The notes under the pieces were generated by a model. That model made no database searches, was not told the origin of the DNA, and saw nothing but the letters and a program-made list of their open reading frames with translations. A stretch of 15,350 nt of DNA from NCBI GenBank assembly GCA_025355835.1, contig JANXYW010000204.1, positions 1-15,350 on the forward strand, read 5' to 3'. Positions 1 through 6,449 of this stretch are shown one piece after another. The position numbers were made by a program, and so were the translations under genes. This stretch comes from Chloroflexota bacterium. Lineage in GTDB: Bacteria > Chloroflexota > Dehalococcoidia > DSTF01 > JACRBR01. Position 1 is the stretch's first letter, and the number at the start of each line of letters is the position of its first letter.

Positions 1-282
1 GTCGAGCTGGGCGCGGGCGAGTTGCTGCTGACGAGCATGGACGCCGACGGCCACAAAGACGGCTACGACCTGCCGTTGACGCGCGCGATCAGCGAAGCCG
101 TCGAGGTGCCCGTCGTCGCGAGCGGCGGCTGCGGCAATCCGCAGCACATGGTCGATGCGGTGGTGCAAGGCAAAGCCGACGCCGTGCTGGCCGCGAGCAT
201 CTTCCACTTCGGCGAATACTCGATCGCCGAGGCGAAGCGGCATATGGCGGCGCAAGGTGTGCCCGTCCGCCTCGCGCCGTAA
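1..282 (+). CDS. hisF: Imidazole glycerol phosphate synthase cyclase subunit, 3' end (partial)
   Basis: The window opens inside this gene; 93 C-terminal residues are visible and the stop is TAA at 280-282. HisF is the cyclase subunit of imidazole glycerol phosphate synthase. With ammonia from HisH it converts PRFAR to imidazole glycerol phosphate and AICAR in histidine biosynthesis. The visible part carries the family signature GAGELLLTSMDADGHKDGYD, whose Asp after TSM corresponds to the catalytic aspartate at the C-terminal end of the (beta/alpha)8 barrel. It also has the VVASGGCGN phosphate-binding loop and the final AVLAASIFHFGE strand-helix. hisI follows 72 nt downstream on the same strand, the usual order at the end of his operons. 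The 5' end lies outside the window. Confidence 0.96.
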   Translation, partial: VELGAGELLLTSMDADGHKDGYDLPLTRAISEAVEVPVVASGGCGNPQHMVDAVVQGKADAVLAASIFHFGEYSIAEAKRHMAAQGVPVRLAP

Positions 283-354
283 CGACGTTCCCACCACGAC
301 ACCGCGAAATCGAAAACGCCGCGCGCCCCATTGGCGCGGGCAGAGGAGGCATTC

Positions 355-678
355 ATGCTGAGCTACAACCAACAGGGTCTGATCCCCGCTGTGATCCAGG
401 ACGACGAGACGAACGCAGTGCTGATGCTCGGCTACATCAACCCGGAGACGCTGCAGATGACGAAGGATAAGGGGCAGGTCGTCTTCTGGAGCCGCAGCCG
501 CAACGAGATTTGGCACAAGGGCGCGACCAGCGGCGACTACCTCGAAGTGCGTTCGATCAAGTCCGACTGCGAGGAACGCTCGCTGTTGATCCGCGTGAAG
601 ATGCTCGGCGACGCCGTCTGTCACACCGGCGCGAAAGCATGCTATTTCAACGATCCCGAGGAGTTGGCGGCGACGTAA
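355..678 (+). CDS. hisI: Phosphoribosyl-AMP cyclohydrolase
   Basis: 107 aa. HisI opens the purine ring of phosphoribosyl-AMP in the third step of histidine synthesis, in the cytoplasm. The ATG at 355 is chosen over an upstream in-frame start at 331 because GAGGAGG (343-349) lies 5 nt before it. Visible family blocks are LMLGYIN (24-29), VVFWSRSRNEIWHKGATSGD (42-61) and the zinc ligands C72, C89 and C96 (DCE, VCHTG, ACYF). The normal DCDxD magnesium site reads DCEER here: D71 is kept, but the next two positions are E73 and R75. No HisE (pyrophosphohydrolase) domain is fused. The gene ends in TAA at 676-678 and converges on the DUF1385 gene across an inverted repeat. Identity is secure; the metal-site variant is the odd point. 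Confidence 0.95.
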   Translation: MLSYNQQGLIPAVIQDDETNAVLMLGYINPETLQMTKDKGQVVFWSRSRNEIWHKGATSGDYLEVRSIKSDCEERSLLIRVKMLGDAVCHTGAKACYFNDPEELAAT

Positions 679-695
679 CGGCGCTCGGTCGTGTC

Positions 696-955
696 CCGAG
701 CACCTCACCCCCGGCCTTCGGCCACCCCCTCTCCACGACGTGGAGAGGGGCCAAACGGGGACGGTACGCCAGTCGAACGTTGTCCGTGATCGGCAAATGG
801 AGCGCGGGCGCCCCCGCCCGCACAACGCTCCGTTTTCGGGCCGCGTGTGTCCCTTGCGCGATGCCCAGTTCACCGATGCTCACGCCAAACCACCGAGACG
901 CTCCCCTCTCCACGTCGTGGAGAGGGGTGGCCGAAGGCCGGGGTGAGGTGCTCGG
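696..955. repeat. Large inverted repeat between convergent genes (CCTCACCCC family)
   Basis: The left arm (696-750) and right arm (903-955) are near-perfect reverse complements of about 54 nt, differing by single-base length changes in C runs. Each arm holds its own palindromes: GGCCTTCGGCC and CCTCTCCACGACGTGGAGAGG. The arms flank a 152-nt spacer. The element fills almost the whole gap between hisI (stop 678) and DUF1385 (stop 956), abutting the latter stop. Related single copies lie at 5002-5053 and 13461-13505. It resembles REP/BIME-type elements and could act as a two-way transcription terminator; that role is inference. Confidence 0.85.
800..830. repeat. Nested GC-rich hairpin inside the inverted-repeat spacer
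   Basis: GAGCG (800-804) pairs with CGCTC (826-830), and GCGGGCG (804-810) pairs with CGCCCGC (815-821) around a CCCC loop. On the + strand it is followed by CGTTTTC, so it could help end hisI transcription, but the T run is short. No gene is visible in this spacer. Confidence 0.4.
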
Positions 956-1873
956 TTACCCCGCCGCATCGCGACCGACAACCGCTGCGCCTGCCTCCAG
1001 CGCGACGACGTGCTCCAGCGCGGCGACCGCGACTTCGATCTGGGCGTCGTCGGGATCGCGTGTCGTGAGCGATTGCAGCCAGATGTTGGGGCGGTAGAGC
1101 AGCGAAAATACTGCGTTGTCCTCGAAGCGCTGCGCCAGCCGCAGCACTTCGTACGCCAGCGCGGCGATGATCGGGATCAGCACGATGCGCTCTACGATGC
1201 GCAGCCAGATCGGCGGCGTACCCAACAGCACGAACACGGCGAGCGAGATCACCATCACGGTGAGCAAGAACGCCGTGCCGCAGCGCGGGTGCGCGTTCGG
1301 ATACTCGCGGATGTTGGCCGGCGTCAGCGCGCGACCGTGCTCATACGCGTGGATCGTGCGATGCTCGGCGCCGTGATACGCGAAGACGCGACGCACATCC
1401 TTCATCCGGCCGATCAGCCAGATGTAGCCGACGAGCATCGCCAGCCGCAGGAGGCCTTCGGCGATCACCTCGGCGTAGTCGTTGCCGATGACGCGGCCGA
1501 GCCAGCTCGTGAGCAGCACCGGTCCGGCGAAGAAGATCACGGCGACAAGCAGCAGCATGACGCCGAGCATCACGGCCAGCTGCGTCGAGCTGACCTCCTC
1601 TTCCTCCTGCCCCAGGGCCACCTGGGACGACCAGGTCAACGCGCGTACGCCGAGCGCCAGCGTCTCGTACAGCACGACCATGCCGCGGAGGATCGGGACG
1701 CGACGCGGCCAGCCGGTGTACACGCCGGTCAGTGCTTCGCCTTTACGGACGATGGTGCCGTCGGGCGCGCGCACGGCGATCGCCATGTGCCGCGGGCCGC
1801 GAATCATGACGCCTTCCATGACGGCCTGGCCGCCGTAGTAGAGATTCGACGCGGCGTCGGGCTTTACACTCAT
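956..1873 (-). CDS. DUF1385 (YqhQ-type) polytopic membrane protein
   Basis: 305 aa from the ATG at 1873. A longer in-frame extension upstream to 1978 is rejected because the conserved family N-terminus, LYYGGQAVMEGVMIRGP, begins at residue 11 of this start. Hydrophobic segments lie at about 61-80, 98-123, 136-155, 200-218 and 227-247. Between the third and fourth is the His-rich family motif YHGAEHRTIHAYEH (H167, H171, H175, H179), followed by HPRCGT (H195, C198), which suggests a metal site at the membrane face. The biochemical role of the family is, to my knowledge, not established. An acidic run (QEEEEV, 89-94) precedes the second hydrophobic segment. No Shine-Dalgarno is seen; a promoter-like -35/-10 pair sits so close that the mRNA would be leaderless. 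In many bacteria DUF1385 genes lie near rpmE, as here. Confidence 0.9.
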   Translation of the reverse strand: MSVKPDAASNLYYGGQAVMEGVMIRGPRHMAIAVRAPDGTIVRKGEALTGVYTGWPRRVPILRGMVVLYETLALGVRALTWSSQVALGQEEEEVSSTQLAVMLGVMLLLVAVIFFAGPVLLTSWLGRVIGNDYAEVIAEGLLRLAMLVGYIWLIGRMKDVRRVFAYHGAEHRTIHAYEHGRALTPANIREYPNAHPRCGTAFLLTVMVISLAVFVLLGTPPIWLRIVERIVLIPIIAALAYEVLRLAQRFEDNAVFSLLYRPNIWLQSLTTRDPDDAQIEVAVAALEHVVALEAGAAVVGRDAAG

Positions 1874-1879
1874 GGGGCC

Positions 1880-1908
1880 AGCATCGTGGCGATGGTGCGG
1901 CGCGTCAA
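1880..1908 (-). promoter_or_regulatory. Promoter of the DUF1385 gene, leaderless spacing
   Basis: On the minus strand TTGACG (1908-1903) is followed by a 17-nt spacer and GATGCT (1885-1880). The ATG begins 7 nt downstream, at 1873, after GGCCCC. If these are the -35 and -10, transcription would start at or next to the A of the start codon. The -35 is a 5/6 match to TTGACA; the -10 is weaker. Confidence 0.55.
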
Positions 1909-1998
1909 GCTGACGTAGTGATTCCAAACACGTTCTTGGCGTGTCCGGAACCTCACACGCGGGGCGGTTGGCGAGCAACGCGGCGCTCTGCTCCGTCT

Positions 1999-2040
1999 GT
2001 CCGGCTTTGCCGGACGCACAGCCGAGGACGGCTATGCCAC
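1999..2040 (-). repeat. Double-hairpin intergenic repeat, copy 1
   Basis: GTCCGGC-TTT-GCCGGAC (1999-2015) is followed directly by GCACAGCCG-AGGA-CGGCTATGC (2016-2037) and CAC. The second copy lies at 7064-7104 in the opposite orientation. Relative to the gene that ends next to it (the lipoprotein, stop 2087), this copy is placed like copy 2 behind the archaellin: the AGCCG hairpin comes first and the GTCCGGC hairpin second. It may act as a 3'-end structure or be a REP-like element. Confidence 0.7.
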
Positions 2041-2086
2041 CACGCTTCGCGCCTCGTTTAGCTAAGGCTGGATCTAGAGCGTCGCA

Positions 2087-3340
2087 TTAGAACGGACAAA
2101 TCGTGTCGGCGTCGAACGGCGGGTTCGCGTAGCCGAAGTCCCAGAACGCCTGGTACTCGGCAAGATTCGCGGCGATGTCGTCGCGGACCGCTGCGCAGCC
2201 GACGCTGACGCTGCCCTTCGCAGCGTATCCCGCCTTGAACGATCCGGCGAGTTGGTCGTGCAGCGTCTGCGGATGGTAGGCGCGCGCGCGATCGAAGTAG
2301 TCGTTCGCCTTCGTCGTGTCGCCGCCCGCCAGCAGCACCGCGAGGCCGGCGCGGAACAGCGCGTACGATTCCAGCTCGTTGCGCTCGTGCTTCTCCTCCA
2401 TCCACACCAGCAGCGACGCATCGCCGACGACAGCTGCGTACGCGGTCTCGGCGTCGCCGTACTTCGCGGCGGCGAACAGCGCGTCGGCATCCTTGACCGC
2501 GTGGTAAAGGTACGCCGCTTTGCTTTGCTGCGTGGATCGAAGGGCGTATGCCGTCCCGTTCCATGCCCACGTCTCGGTGCGCGTGCGCTGCGGTCCGGCC
2601 CCGACGCTGCCCTGCGCGCCGCCGTGGAGCAGCAGCTCTTTCGCGCCGTCGCCGTCCGTGTCTTCGAACTTCGCGTCGGCGAACGGCATCGTGATCCCGT
2701 CCGGTGGCGCGATCGATACGTAGCCGGTGGTCGTGCCTTTGAGAATGTGCACCGTTTCGAAGCACGTGCTCGCGCCGCAGTTCGCCGTGACGTATGCGAG
2801 TTCGCCGCCACCGTCTTTGTTCAGATCGCCCGCAGCGAGCAGCGGCTTGATCGGCTGCGTCGTGCCGGGCGGGATCACGTCGTTCGGGTTGGATTCGAAC
2901 GCTACTTTGAAGCCGCTTGGTGACGGATCGAACACGACGATCGTGAACTGCGTGTCCGTCGTCGCGGTCGGCGTCGTGAGCTTCGTTGTCAGCACGGCGA
3001 CGACTTCGTTCTCGGGATCCGCGTCGGTGTTTGCGGCGATGCAGCCGTCCGCGGCGGTGACCAGCGGCATCTTCCATGCGGCGATGAGCTCTGCGAGGCA
3101 CGTACCGCTCGCGGCCGCGGGATCCGCTGTGAGGTACGCGGCGATCGTCGTCGCGTAGTCGGAGAACGATGCTGGCTTGGCGGGAACTGCGACGGGAACG
3201 GGCGTCGGCGTGGGTGGCGCGGCAACCGTGGCGCTCGACACCGGCGCGGGGGTCGTGACCGACGTACTTTTGACACGGCTGTCACACGCCGAGAGGGCGA
3301 GTGCAACGGCGAGCGCGGCGACGATCCATGTCTTGCTCAT
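2087..3340 (-). CDS. Secreted lipoprotein with FG-GAP/VCBS-like acidic repeats
   Basis: 417 aa. The N-terminus is a lipoprotein signal peptide: a basic MSK, a hydrophobic stretch at 5-17, and the lipobox LSAC with the lipidated cysteine at C19. A Thr/Pro/Ala-rich linker (about 28-56) follows. Three Asp-rich segments resemble FG-GAP or calcium-binding blades: NTDADPENEVVAVL (104-117), DLNKDGGGELAYV (172-184) and DTDGDGAKELLLHGG (227-241). A C-terminal alpha-helical, Ala-rich part (about 270-370) has a TPR-like look (AKYGDAETAYAAV) and the protein ends in CPF. C188 and C193 could form a disulfide. The gene lies 58 nt downstream of the amidohydrolase on the same strand. I do not recognise a named family; a surface-anchored, possibly calcium-stabilised protein is the best description. 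The start at 3340 is supported by the signal peptide. Confidence 0.8.
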   Translation of the reverse strand: MSKTWIVAALAVALALSACDSRVKSTSVTTPAPVSSATVAAPPTPTPVPVAVPAKPASFSDYATTIAAYLTADPAAASGTCLAELIAAWKMPLVTAADGCIAANTDADPENEVVAVLTTKLTTPTATTDTQFTIVVFDPSPSGFKVAFESNPNDVIPPGTTQPIKPLLAAGDLNKDGGGELAYVTANCGASTCFETVHILKGTTTGYVSIAPPDGITMPFADAKFEDTDGDGAKELLLHGGAQGSVGAGPQRTRTETWAWNGTAYALRSTQQSKAAYLYHAVKDADALFAAAKYGDAETAYAAVVGDASLLVWMEEKHERNELESYALFRAGLAVLLAGGDTTKANDYFDRARAYHPQTLHDQLAGSFKAGYAAKGSVSVGCAAVRDDIAANLAEYQAFWDFGYANPPFDADTICPF

Positions 3341-3398
3341 GCCAAGCTCAGGTTACTCGAAAGCCGTGCTGGTGTCGCAGGGGCCGGATGGCCCGTAC

Positions 3399-4979
3399 TC
3401 ACGCAGCAGATCGCCGGTACACGATCTCTCCGCCCACGACCGTCGCTTCGACGCGCGCATCCGCGATGCGCATCGGATCGGACGTGAGAATGTTCTCGGA
3501 GAGCACGACGAAGTCCGCGTGGTAGCCGCGCGCGATCCGGCCGAACGCGTCGCCCTCGCGCACAGCTGTCGCTGCGCCGGACGTGTACGCGGCAATCGCT
3601 TCTTCGATGGTGAGGCGCTGCTGCGGATACCAGCCGTCTGGCGGTTCGCCGGCCGCGGTGCGGCGCGTGACGGCCGCATGCACGCCTGCGATCGGATCCA
3701 TCGTCTCGACCGGCGTGTCCGAGCCGAAGGCGAGGTTGACGCCGATGCTGCGCAGCGACGCGAACGCGTAGGCGCCAATGCCGCGCGCGCCCCACGCGCG
3801 ATCGACCTTCGCGAAGTCCTGCGTCGCGTGGATCGGCTGCACCGATGCCGTCACGCCGTTGTACGCGAAGCGCGCGATGTCTGGCGCGGCGAGCAGCTGC
3901 GCGTGCTCGATGCGGCGCGGCAACTCCGGTGCGAGATCTTGCGTACGCGCGATGATGTCGAGCACTTCGCGATTCGCCCGATCGCCGATCGCGTGGATGG
4001 CGGTCGCCAATCCGTGTTCGAGGCAGCGGCGCACGTTGCGTTCGAGTTCCTCCGCCGGCTGGAGCGCGAGTCCCGTGTCCGTGCTGCCTTCGCATGGCTC
4101 GATCATCCACGCCGTCATCGAGCCGAGCGCGCCGTCGGTGAAGAACTTCACGCCGCCGATGCGCAGCATGTCGTCGCCGTCGCCGGTCGCGAGGTTGCGG
4201 TCGAACCACTCGTCGAGCATGCTCGACGACATGAACGGTCGCACGCGCAGCCGCAGCTGCCCCGAGTCGTTGAGTGCGTGCAGCGCCTGTAGTTCGCCTC
4301 GACCGACATCCATCGCGTGCACGCCCGTGACACCAAGACTGTGCGCGTGCGCGATCGCGAGTTCCATCGCGGCGATGCGCTCGTTACGCGCCAACTTCGG
4401 CGCAACGTCGCTGACAAGACGCGACGCGTTGTCGCGGAGGATGCCGGTCGGCTCGCCATCGTCGCCGATGTCGATCGCGCCGCCCATTGGCGATGCCGTC
4501 TCGGCGGTGATATCGGCTGCACGCAACGCCGCGCTGTTCACCCAAATGCAATGCCCGGACGTATGCGTGAGCACGACCGGATGCTCCGGCGCAACGGCGT
4601 CCAGTTCGCGCAGATGCGGAAATCGCCCACCCGGCCAGTCGTGCTGATCCCAGCCTGCGCCGCGCACCCACCCGTCGGTTGGCGTCGCAACGACGCGCTC
4701 CGCCACCCGCCGCACGGCCTCTGCGACGCTCGGCACGCCCTTGAGGTCAACGGATTGCATCGCGAGTCCGGTGCCAAGCAGGTGCGTGTGGCTGTCGGTG
4801 AAGCCGGGCAGCACGAGCCGCCCGCCCGCATCGAGCATCTCCGCGTTGCTTGGTGCGTTCGCATCCTGCGTGCGTCCGACGAAGACGAAGCGCCCGTCGC
4901 GGATGATCGCTGTATCGGCGTACGGCGCGGCGGCGTCGCCCGTCCAGATCAGCGCGTTGCGAAGAATGAGGTCGGTCAT
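3399..4979 (-). CDS. YtcJ-like metal-dependent amidohydrolase
   Basis: 526 aa, the normal length for the amidohydrolase-3 (YtcJ-like) family, which hydrolyses C-N bonds of small amides or cyclic compounds. The substrate cannot be told from sequence. Family landmarks in order are: an N-terminal beta-sandwich strand set (LILRNALIWTGD), the metal-binding DSHTHLL (H64 and H66), GGVKFFTDGALGS near residue 270 (the lysine is often the carboxylated metal bridge in this superfamily), ATAIHAIGDRAN and RIEHAQ with the further histidines, and FGSDTPVE with the catalytic aspartate. A short C-terminal beta strand set closes the sandwich (DFVVLSENI). No signal peptide is seen, so it is cytoplasmic. A TATACT box ends 6 nt before the ATG with no Shine-Dalgarno, suggesting a leaderless transcript. 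The lipoprotein gene follows 58 nt downstream and may be co-transcribed. Confidence 0.93.
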   Translation of the reverse strand: MTDLILRNALIWTGDAAAPYADTAIIRDGRFVFVGRTQDANAPSNAEMLDAGGRLVLPGFTDSHTHLLGTGLAMQSVDLKGVPSVAEAVRRVAERVVATPTDGWVRGAGWDQHDWPGGRFPHLRELDAVAPEHPVVLTHTSGHCIWVNSAALRAADITAETASPMGGAIDIGDDGEPTGILRDNASRLVSDVAPKLARNERIAAMELAIAHAHSLGVTGVHAMDVGRGELQALHALNDSGQLRLRVRPFMSSSMLDEWFDRNLATGDGDDMLRIGGVKFFTDGALGSMTAWMIEPCEGSTDTGLALQPAEELERNVRRCLEHGLATAIHAIGDRANREVLDIIARTQDLAPELPRRIEHAQLLAAPDIARFAYNGVTASVQPIHATQDFAKVDRAWGARGIGAYAFASLRSIGVNLAFGSDTPVETMDPIAGVHAAVTRRTAAGEPPDGWYPQQRLTIEEAIAAYTSGAATAVREGDAFGRIARGYHADFVVLSENILTSDPMRIADARVEATVVGGEIVYRRSAA

Positions 4980-4985
4980 CGGCGC

Positions 4986-4991
4986 AGTATA
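4986..4991 (-). promoter_or_regulatory. -10 box of the amidohydrolase gene, leaderless spacing
   Basis: TATACT (4991-4986, minus strand) is followed by GCGCCG and then the ATG at 4979. It matches TATAAT at 5 of 6 positions. No convincing -35 is seen 16-18 nt upstream; that DNA is the palindromic repeat at 5002-5053. Confidence 0.5.
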
Positions 4992-5001
4992 GGCGCAGAA
5001 A

Positions 5002-5053
5002 CCTCACCCCGACCCTCTCCGCCTCGCCACGGCGAGCAGGCCGGCGGAGAGGG
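5002..5053. repeat. CCTCACCCC-family palindromic element, copy 2
   Basis: It begins CCTCACCCC and contains CCCTCTCCGCC (5013-5023) paired with GGCGGAGAGGG (5043-5053), with an inner CTCGCC/GGCGAG pair (5023-5028 and 5031-5036). It shares the CCTCACCCC head and CCTCTCC/GGAGAGG stem with the arms at 696-955 and with 13461-13505. It lies between the rpmE terminator and the amidohydrolase start. Confidence 0.7.
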
Positions 5054-5066
5054 AGGTGGAAGCAAG

Positions 5067-5093
5067 AACGCGCCCGCCAAAGGCGGACGCGTT
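5067..5093 (-). terminator. Hairpin terminator of the rplU-rpmA-rpmE operon
   Basis: On the minus strand AACGCGTCCGCC (5093-5082), loop TTT, GGCGGGCGCGTT (5078-5067), then CTTGCTTCC. The 12-bp stem has one T-G wobble in the minus-strand RNA, which becomes an A-C mismatch in the plus-strand RNA, so it is stronger for the ribosomal operon direction. It lies about 53 nt after the rpmE stop. The downstream T tract is weak. Confidence 0.65.
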
Positions 5094-5104
5094 CCAAATC
5101 GCAA

Positions 5105-5145
5105 AACTGTGAACTGTTCACTACAAACTGTGAACTACGAACTAC
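5105..5145. repeat. AACTGT low-complexity tract, copy 1
   Basis: An AT-richer run of degenerate AACTGTGAACT units (AACTGT, GAACTGTT, AAACTGTGAACT, GAACTAC) lies directly after the rpmE stop codon. It includes the near-palindrome GTGAACTGTTCAC. Related tracts lie at 12948-12980 and 14445-14477. Confidence 0.6.
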
Positions 5146-5370
5146 CTACTTCGTCTTCGCCTGCACGGCGGCGGACTTCTCGAGGCGCTTCGTGAAGCGC
5201 TCGACGCGGCCGGCGGTGTCGACGATGCGCTGCTGGCCGGTGAAGAACGGGTGGCAGGCGCTGCAGATGTCGACGTGCAGGTCGGCCTTGGTCGCGCGCG
5301 TATCCCAGCGGTTACCGCAGGCGCAGTGGACGACGGCTTCAGCGTAGCTTGGGTGAATCTTGGGCTTCAT
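5146..5370 (-). CDS. rpmE: 50S ribosomal protein L31, zinc-binding type
   Basis: 74 aa. L31 bridges the large and small ribosomal subunits. The start at 5370 (MKPKIHPSY) matches the family N-terminus; the open frame continues upstream but without family similarity. Four cysteines, C16, C18, C36 and C39 (HCACGN and ICSACHPFF), make this the zinc-containing C+ form, the kind replaced by a zinc-free paralogue in many bacteria under zinc limitation; no such paralogue is in this window. The conserved HPFFTGQQRIVDTAGRVERF block is present. GAGAGAG upstream may serve as a weak ribosome-binding site. It is the last gene of the rplU-rpmA-rpmE set, 49 nt after rpmA. Confidence 0.95.
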   Translation of the reverse strand: MKPKIHPSYAEAVVHCACGNRWDTRATKADLHVDICSACHPFFTGQQRIVDTAGRVERFTKRLEKSAAVQAKTK

Positions 5371-5419
5371 CTGACTCTCTCGGTGACGTTGTTCTGACCG
5401 GTGACTGGGACGTTTCTCG

Positions 5420-5701
5420 CTAGCTCGCGACGGCCACCTCGGTCTCGATTGCATACACGCTGATCTTCTTGCGTCGCCCCTTCGCGTATGGCTCAAACTT
5501 CACAGCGCCGTCGCTGAGCGCGAACAGCGTGTGGTCGCGGCCGACGCCGACGTTGCGGCCAGCGTGGAAGCGGGTGCCGCGCTGGCGCATGATGATCGTG
5601 CCGGCGAGCACCGCCTGCCCGTCCGAGCGCTTCACTCCGAGCCGCTGCGAATTGCTATCGCGGCCGTTGCGTGAGCTGCCGACGCCCTTTTTGTGTGCCA
5701 T
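5420..5701 (-). CDS. rpmA: 50S ribosomal protein L27
   Basis: 93 aa. L27 has an N-terminal tail that reaches the peptidyl transferase centre. The sequence begins MAHKKGVGSSRNGRDSNSQR, the canonical mature L27 N-terminus, with no cleavable extension of the Firmicutes type. The core IIMRQRGTRFHAGRNVGVG and the KFEPYAKGRRKKISVY end are clear. It starts 6 nt after the rplU stop, and GGAG, which overlaps the end of rplU, lies 9 nt before the ATG. Co-transcription and probable translational coupling with rplU are expected. Nothing is missing or unusual. Confidence 0.97.
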   Translation of the reverse strand: MAHKKGVGSSRNGRDSNSQRLGVKRSDGQAVLAGTIIMRQRGTRFHAGRNVGVGRDHTLFALSDGAVKFEPYAKGRRKKISVYAIETEVAVAS

Positions 5702-5707
5702 TGCGTC

Positions 5708-6205
5708 TTACTCCGCTTTCTTGCGCGTGCGCTTCGGCTTCTCAGCCGCAGCATCCGTCGAGGTCTCGTCCGTGGGCGCGGCCTCCGTGGTCGCGGCAGG
5801 CTCGACGACCGTGCGCCCGCGGCGGGCCTTGGGTGCTGTTGCGACCGCATCCTCGACAGAGGCGGCGGCGGCCTTCGGCTTGGCCTGCTGGCCGGGGCCG
5901 AGCACGTCGTCAACCATCAGCGTCGTGAATTGCTGGCGGTGGCCGTTCTTCTTGCGGGCGCGGGTCTTGTTCTTGTAGTGAAAGACCAGGATCTTCTTCG
6001 CGCGGCCCTGCTCGCGAATGGTACCCAAGACGCGGGCGCCAGCGACGTTCGGCGCGCCGACCGTGATGGCGTCGCCGTCCGCCAGAAGCAGGACGTCGGT
6101 CAATTCGATGCTCTGCCCCGCCTCGCCGGGCAGGCGTTCAATCGTTACGGGGCGTCCTTCTTGGACACGATACTGCTTACCACCGGTGCGTACTACCGCG
6201 AACAC
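5708..6205 (-). CDS. rplU: 50S ribosomal protein L21 with long Ala/Lys/Glu C-terminal tail
   Basis: 165 aa from a GTG at 6205, chosen because GGAGG lies 5 nt upstream and MFAVVRTGGKQYRVQEG is the standard L21 start. The open frame extends 14 codons further upstream without family similarity. The L21 core spans about 1-102 (IELTDVLLLADGD, RAKKILVFHYKNKTRARKKN, GHRQQFT). The remaining 63 residues are a low-complexity tail rich in Ala, Lys, Thr and Glu that ends in KPKRTRKKAE. Normal L21 is about 100-105 aa, so this tail is an extension. It leads the operon with rpmA and rpmE and is divergent from the archaellin gene. A strong promoter-like pair lies at 6256-6285, giving a leader of about 44 nt. 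Confidence 0.96.
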   Translation of the reverse strand: MFAVVRTGGKQYRVQEGRPVTIERLPGEAGQSIELTDVLLLADGDAITVGAPNVAGARVLGTIREQGRAKKILVFHYKNKTRARKKNGHRQQFTTLMVDDVLGPGQQAKPKAAAASVEDAVATAPKARRGRTVVEPAATTEAAPTDETSTDAAAEKPKRTRKKAE

Positions 6206-6255
6206 GGCATCCTCCAAACAACAGAATACCCGCCGTGCGGCAGGCATCGCTCACC

Positions 6256-6285
6256 AGTCTATCGAGCACCCTTCGAGTGTGTCAA
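6256..6285 (-). promoter_or_regulatory. Sigma-70-like promoter of the rplU-rpmA-rpmE operon
   Basis: TTGACA (6285-6280, perfect -35), an 18-nt spacer, then TAGACT (6261-6256). The predicted start is near 6249 and leaves a leader of about 44 nt before the GTG at 6205. Within the leader, an imperfect hairpin (CCTGCCG-CA-CGGCGGG, 6244-6229, one wobble) precedes the GGAGG ribosome-binding site. Confidence 0.75.
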
Positions 6286-6359
6286 ACGAGAGCCCGTCTT
6301 CCATTCTGAATCTGCTGACAAGCAGAGGGCTAAAGCCGTCGCCGATGCAGCCGACCATT

Positions 6360-6381
6360 CCTAGGGAATCCCCCTAAGGGG
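6360..6381. promoter_or_regulatory. Near-palindrome upstream of the archaellin gene, candidate operator
   Basis: CCTAGGG (6360-6366), then AATCC, then CCCTAAGG (6372-6379) forms an inverted repeat with one extra base. It overlaps a smaller CCCC-TAA-GGGG hairpin (6371-6381). It is about 70 nt before the archaellin start codon, in the gap divergent from rplU. Response-regulator sites are often of this form; the regulator is unknown. It could also be a structured element of the archaellin mRNA leader. Confidence 0.45.
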
Positions 6382-6449
6382 TGGATGCCTCTGGACTACG
6401 GGCCCGTTCCCGCGAACCGAACACATGGCCAGCCGGGTTGGAGGTGGTA

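Noticed and set aside
1010..1918. Long plus-strand open frame opposite the DUF1385 gene
   Set aside because: The translation is rich in Arg, His, Gln and Asp with no family similarity, as expected for the antisense of a GC-rich gene; the minus strand encodes a clear DUF1385 protein.
3177..4292. Long plus-strand open frame opposite the lipoprotein and amidohydrolase genes
   Set aside because: It runs across two real genes and their spacer, is Arg/Ala-rich and has no recognisable motif.
6381..6449. Upstream GTG start for the archaellin
   Set aside because: It would add 23 residues with no signal-peptide character and would begin inside the palindrome, while GGAGGT precedes the GTG at 6450.
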